This document shows positions 17,984-25,227 of a stretch of 64,000 nucleotides of DNA, piece after piece. The stretch lies in assembly GCF_001792815.1 (NCBI RefSeq), contig NZ_CP017674.1:496001-560000 (forward strand), in the 5' to 3' direction. A program made the position numbers and the translations under genes. How positions within the stretch are numbered: the first letter of the stretch is position 1; every line of letters starts with the position of its first letter. This stretch comes from Microbacterium sp. BH-3-3-3 (GTDB taxonomy: Bacteria; Actinomycetota; Actinomycetes; Actinomycetales; Microbacteriaceae). The notes under the pieces are model-generated. The model was not told where the DNA came from. It made no database searches and saw only the letters and a program-made list of their open reading frames with translations.

Positions 17984-18199
17984 ATGTCGAAGGATCTGTC
18001 GAAGGGCGACCGGGTCAGCTGGGGCACCCCGCAGGGGCGCACGCAGGGCGAGGTCGTCGAGAAGAAGACGAAGGACTTCGAGCACGACGGCCAGAAGTTC
18101 ACGGCATCCGATGACGAACCGGCCTACATCGTGAAGTCCGAGAAGTCGGGCGCGAAGGCCGCACACAAGGGTTCGACGCTGAACAAGCTCAAGGGCTGA
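17984..18199 (+). CDS. DUF2945 (hypervirulence-associated-like) small protein
   Basis: A 71-residue basic protein: KGDRVSWGTPQGRTQGEVVEKKTKDFEHDGQKF, then ASDDEPAYIVKSEKSGAKAAHKGSTLNKL, the full DUF2945 pattern. This SH3-like beta-barrel domain is widespread; its function is unknown. ATG 17984 follows GGAAGGA. It is divergent from the catalase gene. Confidence 0.9.
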   Translation: MSKDLSKGDRVSWGTPQGRTQGEVVEKKTKDFEHDGQKFTASDDEPAYIVKSEKSGAKAAHKGSTLNKLKG

Positions 18200-18211
18200 C
18201 CGGGCTTAGGT

Positions 18212-18292
18212 GCCGAACTCCTGAGTTTCGGGCGGCCGGGCGCGGGGATCACCGCAACGCGGCGCGGACGCGCGAAAACTCAGGAGTTCGGC
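18212..18292. repeat. Long hairpin / possible REP-like element between convergent genes
   Basis: GCCGAACTCCTGAGTTT (18212-18228) pairs perfectly over 17 bp with 18276-18292 across a 47-nt GC-rich spacer. Each arm contains its own small dyad (AACTC-CT-GAGTT). It lies between the DUF2945 gene and the convergent photolyase gene and may be a bidirectional terminator, but the large loop and lack of a T tract are also compatible with a dispersed repeat. Confidence 0.55.
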
Positions 18293-18350
18293 GCGCGGCG
18301 CCGACGGCTTCGCCGACCGCCGACGAGAGCGCGGCGCCCGAGGGACCGCC

Positions 18351-19808
18351 CTACCCCTTCGCGTCGCGCCGCTTTCGCATCTGGGCCAGTGCGAGGCTCA
18401 ACCGGTGGTTGCCGGCCAGCACGTCCTCGTGGCGTTCGAGGAACGCCCAGTACGCCTCGGTGAACACGGAGTCCTTGGCATCCGCCGCCGACGGCCACCA
18501 CGAGCCCATCTTCTGCAGGTACGCCCCGCCCGACACGTACGGCTTGGTCGCGACGAAACCGCCGTCGGCGAACTGGCTCATCCCCATGACGTTGGGCACC
18601 ATGACCCAGTCGTACGCGTCGACGAACAGGGCCAGGAACCAGTCGTTCACCTGTCGCGGGGCGTAGCCCTGCAGCAGGAACCAGTTGCCGAGCACCATCA
18701 GCCGCTCGATGTGGTGCGCGTAGCCCCACCGGTGCACGCGTTCGAGCACCGTGCGCACCGGGATCGGCAGGGTGCTCGGCATCCGTTGCGCGGTGTACCA
18801 GTACTTCTCGATGCGCTGCTCGAGGTGCAGCGCGTTGACGTGCTCCAGCTTCGGGTGCGCCCGGTACATGCCGCGCATGTACTCGCGCCATCCGATCACC
18901 TGGCGGATGAACCCCTCGACGGATGCCAGCGGGGCATCGGTCCGCGTCGCTGCGGCGACCACCTCCTCGACGGTGAGCAGGCCAATGTTCAGCATCGGCG
19001 AGATGATCGCGTGGAAGAGGAAGGGCTCGTCGGCCCTCATGGCGTCCTCGTACCGGCCGAAGTCGTTCAGGCGCTCGGCGACGAACACGTCGAGCCACTG
19101 CCTCGACTGCTCCGGCGTGACCGGCAGCCAGAACTCCCCCGCCGCGCCGGGCTGGTCGGGGAAGAGCTCGTCGACCTCGGCGATGACCTCCCGGGTGATG
19201 TCATCATGCTCGGGCTGCGGCAGTGCCGGGATCTCGACCCCCTTCTTGGGCAGCGGCTTGCGGTTGTCGGCGTCGAAGTTCCAGCGGCGCCCCGCGGGCT
19301 TCCCCCCGTCCATCAGGATGCCGGTGCGCCGGCGCTGCCAGTGGTAGAAGTCCTCCATGAGCGGCGTCGGGTGCTCGGCGAACCACTGGTCGAGCTCGTC
19401 TTCGGGGGTGAGGAACAGCCCATCCGAGAGGATGTCGGTGTCGACTCCCCGCTTCTCGCACAGACGGGCGATGCGATCGTCGACCGGGCGGTTCGGGTCG
19501 CTCATCCACCGCAGCGTCCCGACGCCGTGATCGTCGAGCAGCCGCGTCAGGCCGGCCGCGAACCCGAGATCGTCGCGCAGCGTGATCCGGCGCACGGTGC
19601 GCCCCTCGGACTCGAGCCGTGCGGCGGTGTGCCGCATAGCCGACACGAGCAGCACGATCTTGTGCCGGTGATAAGGGAGCTTCCGGAACCTCGGGGCGGA
19701 TTCGATGAAGAAGAACTCGTCGACGTCATCGTCGGCGTAGGCGGGGTGCTCCTCGAACTGCTGCGTCGCCAGGATGAGCGCCGCGGTGATATTCGTCGAC
19801 GCACTCAC
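18351..19808 (-). CDS. Photolyase/cryptochrome-related protein (COG3046 type) lacking Fe-S cysteines
   Basis: A 485-residue protein of the deoxyribodipyrimidine-photolyase-related family (PhrB/CryB-like). Recognisable parts: N-terminal Rossmann segment (KIVLLVSAMRHTA), and the FAD-binding C-terminal helices with AHHIERLMVLGNWFLLQGY, WFLALFVDAYDWVMVPNVMGMSQFADGG and TKPYVSGGAYLQKM. Characterised relatives bind a 4Fe-4S cluster through four Cys in the C-terminal half; here the only Cys of the whole protein is in RLCEKRG in the N-terminal half. Light-dependent (6-4) lesion repair is possible but unproven. GTG 19808 has GGAGGAG upstream and overlaps the DUF2256 stop (GTGA). Confidence 0.88.
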   Translation of the reverse strand: MSASTNITAALILATQQFEEHPAYADDDVDEFFFIESAPRFRKLPYHRHKIVLLVSAMRHTAARLESEGRTVRRITLRDDLGFAAGLTRLLDDHGVGTLRWMSDPNRPVDDRIARLCEKRGVDTDILSDGLFLTPEDELDQWFAEHPTPLMEDFYHWQRRRTGILMDGGKPAGRRWNFDADNRKPLPKKGVEIPALPQPEHDDITREVIAEVDELFPDQPGAAGEFWLPVTPEQSRQWLDVFVAERLNDFGRYEDAMRADEPFLFHAIISPMLNIGLLTVEEVVAAATRTDAPLASVEGFIRQVIGWREYMRGMYRAHPKLEHVNALHLEQRIEKYWYTAQRMPSTLPIPVRTVLERVHRWGYAHHIERLMVLGNWFLLQGYAPRQVNDWFLALFVDAYDWVMVPNVMGMSQFADGGFVATKPYVSGGAYLQKMGSWWPSAADAKDSVFTEAYWAFLERHEDVLAGNHRLSLALAQMRKRRDAKG

Positions 19809-19960
19809 GCGCTCCTCCGAGCGGCGGCGGCCTTGGCTCGGCATCCGCGCGAGCAGTAGAGCACCTGATCCCACTGATCGCGTCCGCTCCAGCGCTTGCG
19901 GTCGGTGAAGGGTCGGCCGCAGAACGCGCAGGGCTTGGAGCGCACCTCGGGTCGTGACAT
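19805..19960 (-). CDS. DUF2256 zinc-ribbon-like small protein
   Basis: A 51-residue protein: SKPCAFCGRPFTDRKRW, then DQVLYCSRGCRAKAAAARR. The CxxC and CxxxC pairs form a probable zinc site, and RPFTDRKRW...YCSxxC is the DUF2256 pattern. Its stop overlaps the photolyase-like start by 4 bp (GTGA), so the two are translationally coupled; DUF2256 genes are known to sit beside this photolyase family. GACGAT 6 nt upstream of the ATG suggests a leaderless transcript. Its function is unknown; a partner role in DNA repair is inference. Confidence 0.85.
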   Translation of the reverse strand: MSRPEVRSKPCAFCGRPFTDRKRWSGRDQWDQVLYCSRGCRAKAAAARRSA

Positions 19961-20056
19961 GCCGACATCGTCGCAAGACCCGACGGTTCACCCCGGGGGC
20001 TTGCGCCTGCACACGGGCACGGTCCGCGCAATCCCCGCGCGCGATGACGACGGGCC

Positions 20057-20093
20057 GTGGTCGGGTGTCGGCATGAACTCGACACCCGACCAC
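20057..20093. terminator. Perfect 14-bp hairpin
   Basis: 20057-20070 and 20080-20093 form a perfect 14-bp stem with a 9-nt loop (GCATGAACT). No T tract follows on either strand. It lies beyond the 3' end of the PNPOx-like gene and upstream of the DUF2256 gene, both on the minus strand. It may be a terminator or an operator. Confidence 0.55.
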
Positions 20094-20207
20094 AGCCACG
20101 ACGACACCGCCGATCAGCCCGACGAACTCGAGACGGCGGACGCCCCCGAGATCCCCGACACCACCGACGGCGACGACGCGCCGGTCGACAACCCCTCGGG
20201 CGGCTGA
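20073..20207 (+). CDS. Doubtful small acidic ORF
   Basis: A 44-residue acidic reading frame (MNSTPDHSHDDTADQPDELE, then TADAPEIPDTTDGDDAPVDN). Its ATG lies in the loop of the perfect 20057-20093 hairpin and has no ribosome-binding site. The composition is like acidic low-complexity proteins found in actinobacteria. It may well not be translated. Confidence 0.3.
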   Translation: MNSTPDHSHDDTADQPDELETADAPEIPDTTDGDDAPVDNPSGG

Positions 20208-20246
20208 GCCGGCGCCCTCGCCCGGCGAGCCGCTGTGGGGGTGCTC

Positions 20247-20738
20247 TCAGTCGGTCAGGTCGAACGTCTCGTTCTCGCCGCCCCGAGGACGTTCGCCGGT
20301 GACCTTCGACGTCACCAGGGCCACCGCCGTGGCGATGCGACCGCCCGCACTCCCCCAGTACTCGCCGGTCAACGCCGACACCTTCAGCAGCGTCACACCG
20401 GGCGACTCGGGCCCCTCCGGGAACCACGCCTCGACGCTGGTCGACCACAGCTCCTTGAGCTTGGCCAGGTCGTCCACCACCTCGCCCTCACCGGCGAGCG
20501 AGAGCCAGAGACCGTCGGAGCTGAACGACAGGCCCACCTTCGGGTCGCGCCGCACGTGCTCGACGGCCGACGCGTGCGTCCCCACGATGAACCACAGGTC
20601 ACCGTCGGACTCGGTCTCCTGCACCGTGAGCGGGTGGGCATGCAGGTCGCCACCCTCGGCCCGCGTGGTGACCATCGCGAAACGGAACTTCTTGAGCAGA
20701 TCGTTGAGCTTCTCGAGCTCGGACGGAGTGGAGGACAT
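20247..20738 (-). CDS. Pyridoxamine 5'-phosphate oxidase-fold protein, general-stress-protein-26 type
   Basis: A 163-residue split-barrel protein (FRFAMVTTRAEGGDLHAHPLTV, then WFIVGTHASAVEHVRRDPKVGLSFS), the layout of the stress-induced YzzA/GS26 group that binds FMN or a similar cofactor. AAGGAACC precedes ATG 20738. The C-terminal tail RPRGGENETFDLTD is acidic. The enzymatic role is unknown; a stress function fits the neighbouring catalase and photolyase-like genes. Confidence 0.85.
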   Translation of the reverse strand: MSSTPSELEKLNDLLKKFRFAMVTTRAEGGDLHAHPLTVQETESDGDLWFIVGTHASAVEHVRRDPKVGLSFSSDGLWLSLAGEGEVVDDLAKLKELWSTSVEAWFPEGPESPGVTLLKVSALTGEYWGSAGGRIATAVALVTSKVTGERPRGGENETFDLTD

Positions 20739-20789
20739 GACGGTTCCTTTCTTCGGAACTCTCAGCAGACCCCGACGGCGCGCGGCACG

Positions 20790-21146
20790 CTACGGATTGA
20801 CCTCGCCGCCGGCATCTGCTCCCGAGGCGGGCGGTGCGAGCCCGTCGAGCTCCTCGACGGCGTCGGTCGCGCGACCGATGCGCGCGCCGACCTCCTCGTC
20901 CCACCAGCGCGGGCCGCGCTCTCCGAGGCCCGTCTTCGCCAGGCCCACCCGACGGCGCGCCGAGGCGACCGCGGCGTCGTCGCCCGCGCGCTTTCCGGTG
21001 CGCACGGCGGAGCGCGCCCGGCCTAGATGCGAACGCAGACGTGCGGCGAGGTCGTCGGGCAGGGCGGGGTCGGTACGCCGCCAGCGACGGCCGTCGATCA
21101 CGAGCCACCGTTCGTCGTCGGAGGGGGAAGGATCGCCGGATGCCAT
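20790..21146 (-). CDS. Conserved actinobacterial protein of unknown function
   Basis: A 118-residue charged protein: DDERWLVIDGRRWRRTDPAL, then LRSHLGRARSAVRTGKRAGDDAAVASARRRVGLAKTGLGERGPRWW. ATG 21146 with GGAG upstream is chosen over a longer start at 21191. No membrane segment, signal peptide or catalytic motif is visible. Similar proteins are sometimes labelled as Tol-related without evidence, a label I would not transfer. Confidence 0.7.
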   Translation of the reverse strand: MASGDPSPSDDERWLVIDGRRWRRTDPALPDDLAARLRSHLGRARSAVRTGKRAGDDAAVASARRRVGLAKTGLGERGPRWWDEEVGARIGRATDAVEELDGLAPPASGADAGGEVNP

Positions 21147-21373
21147 GACTCCAGTGCACACGTTCGACGCCGTCAGCATCCTCTTGGGCACAGAACCGGT
21201 ATCCGTGATAACGTGGAGGCATTAATTCTGGGACTTGCTTCATGGACGACCGCCTCATCGCAGAGATGCCGGGCGCACAGCGCCGAGCCGTGAGTGACAG
21301 CATTCCCTCCCCCTACCATCGCGTGCCTCGCTCGACGGCTTCGGTCCTCGCCTCGCACTCGCGGAAAGTTTCT
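21147..21373. other. Intergenic region without a confident gene
   Basis: The 227 bp upstream of the minus-strand gene are less GC-rich than their surroundings (for example GATAACGTGGAGGCATTAATTC around 21208). They probably hold the divergent promoters of that gene and of the following csp region. No RNA gene or clear operator was recognised. Confidence 0.4.
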
Positions 21374-21694
21374 GTGTCCTTGCTTCACCTTTCGCCACTA
21401 TCGTGGCGCCAGGCCGATCTCGACGTCTTCGTCGCGATGGCCGGATCCGACTACGCCGGTTTCGTCGGCGCGGGCACCTCGGGCTTCGAAGCCCAGGGTC
21501 CGCTCGGCGAGAATCTCGGTGTCCACACGTCCGTCGACGCGGCTCAGGCCGCCGTCAACAGGCATCGCGTACGAGCCACCAGTACGGTGACTCGGCGTAA
21601 CCCGTCCGCTCCGCACGCGCCGGAGCGGCGCCCACGGCCGCGACTGCGGCCCAACATGAATAAAGGAAGAACACGATGGCCACTGGCACCGTGA
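21374..21694 (+). CDS. Possible small protein upstream of csp
   Basis: A 106-residue frame beginning [20 protein letters not shown], then [20 protein letters not shown] and [20 protein letters not shown], looks protein-like for the first 65 residues and Pro/Arg-rich afterwards. It starts at GTG with a weak GGAAAG site and runs 19 bp into the csp gene. An alternative is that this DNA is the long structured leader of the cold-shock mRNA. Start and reality are uncertain. Confidence 0.4.
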   Translation: MSLLHLSPLSWRQADLDVFVAMAGSDYAGFVGAGTSGFEAQGPLGENLGVHTSVDAAQAAVNRHRVRATSTVTRRNPSAPHAPERRPRPRLRPNMNKGRTRWPLAP

Positions 21695-21879
21695 AATGGT
21701 TCAACTCCGAAAAGGGCTACGGCTTCATCGCTCCCGATGACGGCTCCGCCGACCTGTTCGCGCACTTCAGCGCGATCCAGGGCAACGGCTTCAAGGAGCT
21801 GCAGGAAGCGCAGAAGGTCGAATTCGACGCCGAGCAGGGCCCCAAGGGCATGCAGGCTGCGAACATCCAGCCCCTCTAA
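21676..21879 (+). CDS. cspA: Cold-shock protein CspA family
   Basis: A 67-residue single-domain RNA chaperone. RNP1 is KGYGFI and the RNP2 region is [25 protein letters not shown] is the family start. It binds single-stranded nucleic acid and melts mRNA structure at low temperature. AAGGAAG precedes ATG 21676. A terminator follows at once, and a membrane-lipid desaturase gene lies next, so the pair fits cold adaptation. Confidence 0.97.
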   Translation: MATGTVKWFNSEKGYGFIAPDDGSADLFAHFSAIQGNGFKELQEAQKVEFDAEQGPKGMQAANIQPL

Positions 21880-21896
21880 GCTCCGCTTACCTCGGA

Positions 21897-21933
21897 AGCC
21901 GGGACCCGTCGCCTCGCGACGGACCCGGCTTTC
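21897..21933 (+). terminator. Terminator after csp
   Basis: AGCCGGGACCCGTCGC and GCGACGGACCCGGCT form a nearly perfect stem with a 3-nt loop about 18 bp after the stop; the tail TTCGTCGTTCCC follows. Confidence 0.75.
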
Positions 21934-22113
21934 GTCGTTCCCGGGCGGACGTCGGCGACCTTCGCGGCCGCGCCGGCGTCGACTCCCTCTCTTCGCATTT
22001 CCCGTGAGCCTCCTGCACATGTGGATGTATTCCGAACGGCCCATACGGTCCCCCGTAGTGTGATCCTCAGACCGGGGTATCCACCTCGGCTCCCGACCAC
22101 GGTCAACCCGATT

Positions 22114-22120
22114 AGAGGAG
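22114..22120 (+). promoter_or_regulatory. Shine-Dalgarno sequence supporting the ATC start
   Basis: AGAGGAG ends 6 nt before ATC 22127, ideal spacing for initiation there and far from the TTG at 22223. Confidence 0.65.
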
Positions 22121-22126
22121 CAGTCC

Positions 22127-23242
22127 ATCGCCTCCACCATCGTCGAGTCCCGCCTCGGCCCCGTTCGTCAGACGTACTCCGGCACCACCGAATTCCCCCC
22201 GATCGCGAAGGCCTACACAGAGTTGTCGTCGGTCGTCCGCGAGAGCGGCCTCCTGGCCCGCACCCCCCGGTTCTACCTCGTGGTGGGCATTGCGATCACC
22301 CTCGGGTTCGCCGCCACCATCACCGGTTCCATTCTTCTGGGTGACAGCTGGTTCCAGCTTCTGATCGCCGCGGCACTCGGCATCCTGTTCACCCAGGTCG
22401 CATTCCTCGCCCACGAGGCGAACCACCGCCAGATCCTGGCATCCGGTCCCGCGAACGACCGGTTGGCACTGTGGATCGGCAACGGCATCGTCGGCATGAG
22501 CCAGTCGTGGTGGGCGTCCAAGCACACGCGGCACCACGCCAACCCGAACCGCGTCGGCAAAGACCCCGACATCGAGATCGACACGATCTCGTTCCTCGAC
22601 GAAGACGCCGCCAAGGCCCGCGGCATCCAGCGCTGGATCACCCGGCGACAGGGATGGCTGTTCTTCCCCCTGCTCACGCTCGAGGGCCTGAACCTGCACG
22701 CCCTCGCCTTCCGCCACCTGTTCTCTCGTCAAGAGGTCAAGGGCCGCTGGCGCGAGTTGGCTCTGCTGGCCGTGCGCCACGCGCTGGTGCTGACGCCCAT
22801 CTTCGTGTTCCTGCCCCTCGGCATGGCGTTCGCCTTCCTGGGTGTGCAGCTCGCCGTCTTCGGCGTGTACATGGGAGCGTCCTTCGCACCCAACCACAAG
22901 GGCATGGCCGTCATCGAACCCGGAGCGAAGCTGGACTTCTTCAGCAAGCAGGTGCGCACCTCGCGCAACATCTCCGGCGGCTGGTGGGCCACCTGGCTCA
23001 TGGGCGGTCTGAACTACCAGATCGAGCACCACCTGTTCCCGAACATGGCCCGCCCGCAGCTCAGCCGCGCCCGCGCCATCGTGCGCGAGCACTGCCAGAC
23101 CCTCGGTGTGCCCTACGTCGAGACGACCCTGCTGCAGTCCTACGGAATCGTCATCCGCTACCTCAACGAAGTCGGACTCGCGGCCCGCGACCCGTTCGAC
23201 TGCCCGCTGACCGGCTCGTCGCGTCACCTCGCGGTCAAGTAG
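22127..23242 (+). CDS. Fatty-acid desaturase, apparent ATC start codon
   Basis: A 371-residue membrane di-iron desaturase. The three His boxes are present: HEANHR, HTRHHANP and QIEHHLFPNM; hydrophobic segments flank them. It introduces a double bond in membrane acyl chains. The reading frame is open from a stop at 22061-22063, but between there and 22223 there is no ATG, GTG or TTG. AGAGGAG (22114-22120) lies 6 nt before ATC at 22127, and the residues after it (ASTIVESRLGPVRQTYSGTT, then EFPPIAKAY) look like the conserved N-terminus. I therefore place the start at ATC; a TTG at 22223 would drop about 32 residues. A terminator follows. Confidence 0.85.
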   Translation: MASTIVESRLGPVRQTYSGTTEFPPIAKAYTELSSVVRESGLLARTPRFYLVVGIAITLGFAATITGSILLGDSWFQLLIAAALGILFTQVAFLAHEANHRQILASGPANDRLALWIGNGIVGMSQSWWASKHTRHHANPNRVGKDPDIEIDTISFLDEDAAKARGIQRWITRRQGWLFFPLLTLEGLNLHALAFRHLFSRQEVKGRWRELALLAVRHALVLTPIFVFLPLGMAFAFLGVQLAVFGVYMGASFAPNHKGMAVIEPGAKLDFFSKQVRTSRNISGGWWATWLMGGLNYQIEHHLFPNMARPQLSRARAIVREHCQTLGVPYVETTLLQSYGIVIRYLNEVGLAARDPFDCPLTGSSRHLAVK

Positions 23243-23257
23243 CAGCACGCAGCACCA

Positions 23258-23293
23258 CGACGGCGCCGCCCCCTCCGGGGGACGGCGCCGTCG
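23258..23293 (+). terminator. Terminator after the desaturase
   Basis: CGACGGCGCCGCCCCC pairs with GGGGG(A)CGGCGCCGTCG over 16 bp with one bulged A and a 3-nt loop, 15 bp after the stop. Confidence 0.75.
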
Positions 23294-23298
23294 CTGTA

Positions 23299-23340
23299 TC
23301 ACCCGCGTGCCGTCACCCGCGGGCTCTCACCCGCGGGCGT
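23299..23340. repeat. 14-bp tandem repeat (3 copies) at the 3' end of the VanY-like gene
   Basis: TCACCCGCG(T/G)GC starts at 23299, 23313 and 23327, an exact 14-bp period. The third copy contains the stop codon of the minus-strand carboxypeptidase gene; the other two lie just beyond it and repeat the same TGA context. Confidence 0.65.
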
Positions 23341-23935
23341 CGATGCGCGGCTCGGGGCAGTCCTCCCCGTCGCGGGTCGCGCGTTCGAAATGCCACCGCT
23401 CGTTCGCATACGTCTGGCAGAGCCCCCACGCGCGACCGTGCTCGATGAGCCACAGCTGCGCGTCGAGCGAGCCGATGTCCACGGCCCGGCCCGTCACATG
23501 ACTCGACCGCTCGGGCGTGGCCACGAGCTCACGCACCGTCTCTTCACTGCCGGAGGTGGCGATCGCGTCGGCCAACAGCCACCGTTGATAATCGGCGCTG
23601 CGCCACCCGCTCGTGATGTCGAAGGTGACGCCGTCGTCGAGGGCGGCGACCTGCGCCGCGCGCAGGGCCTCACGCAGACCGTCGTCGAGGCGCACCATCG
23701 CGGGATGTTCGTCTTCGTCGACGCTCAGCGGGAGTGCCGCGTCGACGACGCCGTCGTCGATCGTGGGGGCGGATCCCGTCGCCGCGAGCACGCCCGAGGT
23801 GAACGAGATGGCCGTCGTCGAGGCGGCCAGGGTGATCGCCGCCGTAAGAACGACGACGAGGCCACCGCCGATGGTGAGCAGCGCCAGACGGCGTCGGTGT
23901 CGAGAAGAAGCGGGAGCAGAGGTCGGAGGTGCCAT
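23327..23935 (-). CDS. D,D-carboxypeptidase, VanY-type (M15 family)
   Basis: A 202-residue membrane-anchored peptidase. Residues about 18-45 form one transmembrane helix (LALLTIGGGLVVVLTAAITLAAS). The catalytic domain shows the zinc motif SSHVTGRAVDIG (SxHxxGxAxD) and the second site ERWHFE. It should trim D-Ala from peptidoglycan stem peptides outside the membrane. ATG 23935 was chosen; a longer frame to 24334 overlaps the next gene. Its last codons are part of a 14-bp tandem repeat. Confidence 0.9.
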   Translation of the reverse strand: MAPPTSAPASSRHRRRLALLTIGGGLVVVLTAAITLAASTTAISFTSGVLAATGSAPTIDDGVVDAALPLSVDEDEHPAMVRLDDGLREALRAAQVAALDDGVTFDITSGWRSADYQRWLLADAIATSGSEETVRELVATPERSSHVTGRAVDIGSLDAQLWLIEHGRAWGLCQTYANERWHFERATRDGEDCPEPRIDARG

Positions 23936-24003
23936 GCACCCAGTCGAGCGTCCGCCGCGTTGCAGGATCGTATGCGACGACGCATACGCCGCCGATACCG
24001 CGT

Positions 24004-24507
24004 TCAGTCGCGCGACACCTCGTGCAGCTCGACGTCGTGCACCCCGGAGTCGGCGAGGGTCAGCGTCATCACCGTGCACGCCGGCTGACGCCGCCGGTCG
24101 GTGGGCGACCCGGGGTTGAGCAGTCGTAGGCCTCGCGGAGTCACGGTGTCCCAGGGGATGTGGCTGTGCCCGAACACCAGCAGATCGGTGTCGGGGAACG
24201 CCGCGTCCATTCGCCGCTCGCGCCCCGCCGCCGCGCCCGTCTCGTGCACCACGGCGACGCGCACGCCCTCGACGTCGGCGCGGGCGACCTCGGGCAGACG
24301 CGCCCGCAGGTCGTCGCCGTCGTTGTTGCCCCACACGCCGAGGACCGGTCCGAGGGCGCTCAGCTCGTCGAGGACCGCCGCCTCGACCCAGTCGCCCGCG
24401 TGCACGATGAGGTCGACTCCGGATGCCGCCCGCCGCACGGCATCCGGAAGCACGCGCGCCCGCTTCGGCACGTGGGTGTCGGCCAGCAGGAGGAGTCGCG
24501 TCGCCAT
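24004..24507 (-). CDS. Metallophosphoesterase, YfcE/MJ0936 type
   Basis: A 167-residue calcineurin-like phosphoesterase. The metal-binding motifs appear in order: LLADTHV (DxH), HAGDWV (GDxx), WGNNDGD (GNxD/H), VVHETG and FGHSHIPW (GHxH). This small single-domain form hydrolyses phosphodiesters in other bacteria; the natural substrate is unknown. TAGCGT lies 6 nt before the ATG, so it is probably leaderless and divergently transcribed from the two-component system. Confidence 0.92.
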   Translation of the reverse strand: MATRLLLLADTHVPKRARVLPDAVRRAASGVDLIVHAGDWVEAAVLDELSALGPVLGVWGNNDGDDLRARLPEVARADVEGVRVAVVHETGAAAGRERRMDAAFPDTDLLVFGHSHIPWDTVTPRGLRLLNPGSPTDRRRQPACTVMTLTLADSGVHDVELHEVSRD

Positions 24508-24513
24508 GCCCCC

Positions 24514-24519
24514 ACGCTA
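24514..24519 (-). promoter_or_regulatory. -10 hexamer TAGCGT of the phosphoesterase gene
   Basis: TAGCGT, 6 nt, ATG 24507 on the minus strand; it faces the response-regulator promoter 28 bp away. Confidence 0.5.
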
Positions 24520-24546
24520 CATACGCCCGCGATACACCGGTCGGCC

Positions 24547-24552
24547 TACGAT
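24547..24552 (+). promoter_or_regulatory. -10 hexamer TACGAT of the two-component operon
   Basis: TACGAT, 6 nt, ATG 24559; no ribosome-binding site. Confidence 0.5.
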
Positions 24553-24558
24553 CGCGGT

Positions 24559-25219
<661 letters not shown>

Positions 25220-25227
<8 letters not shown>

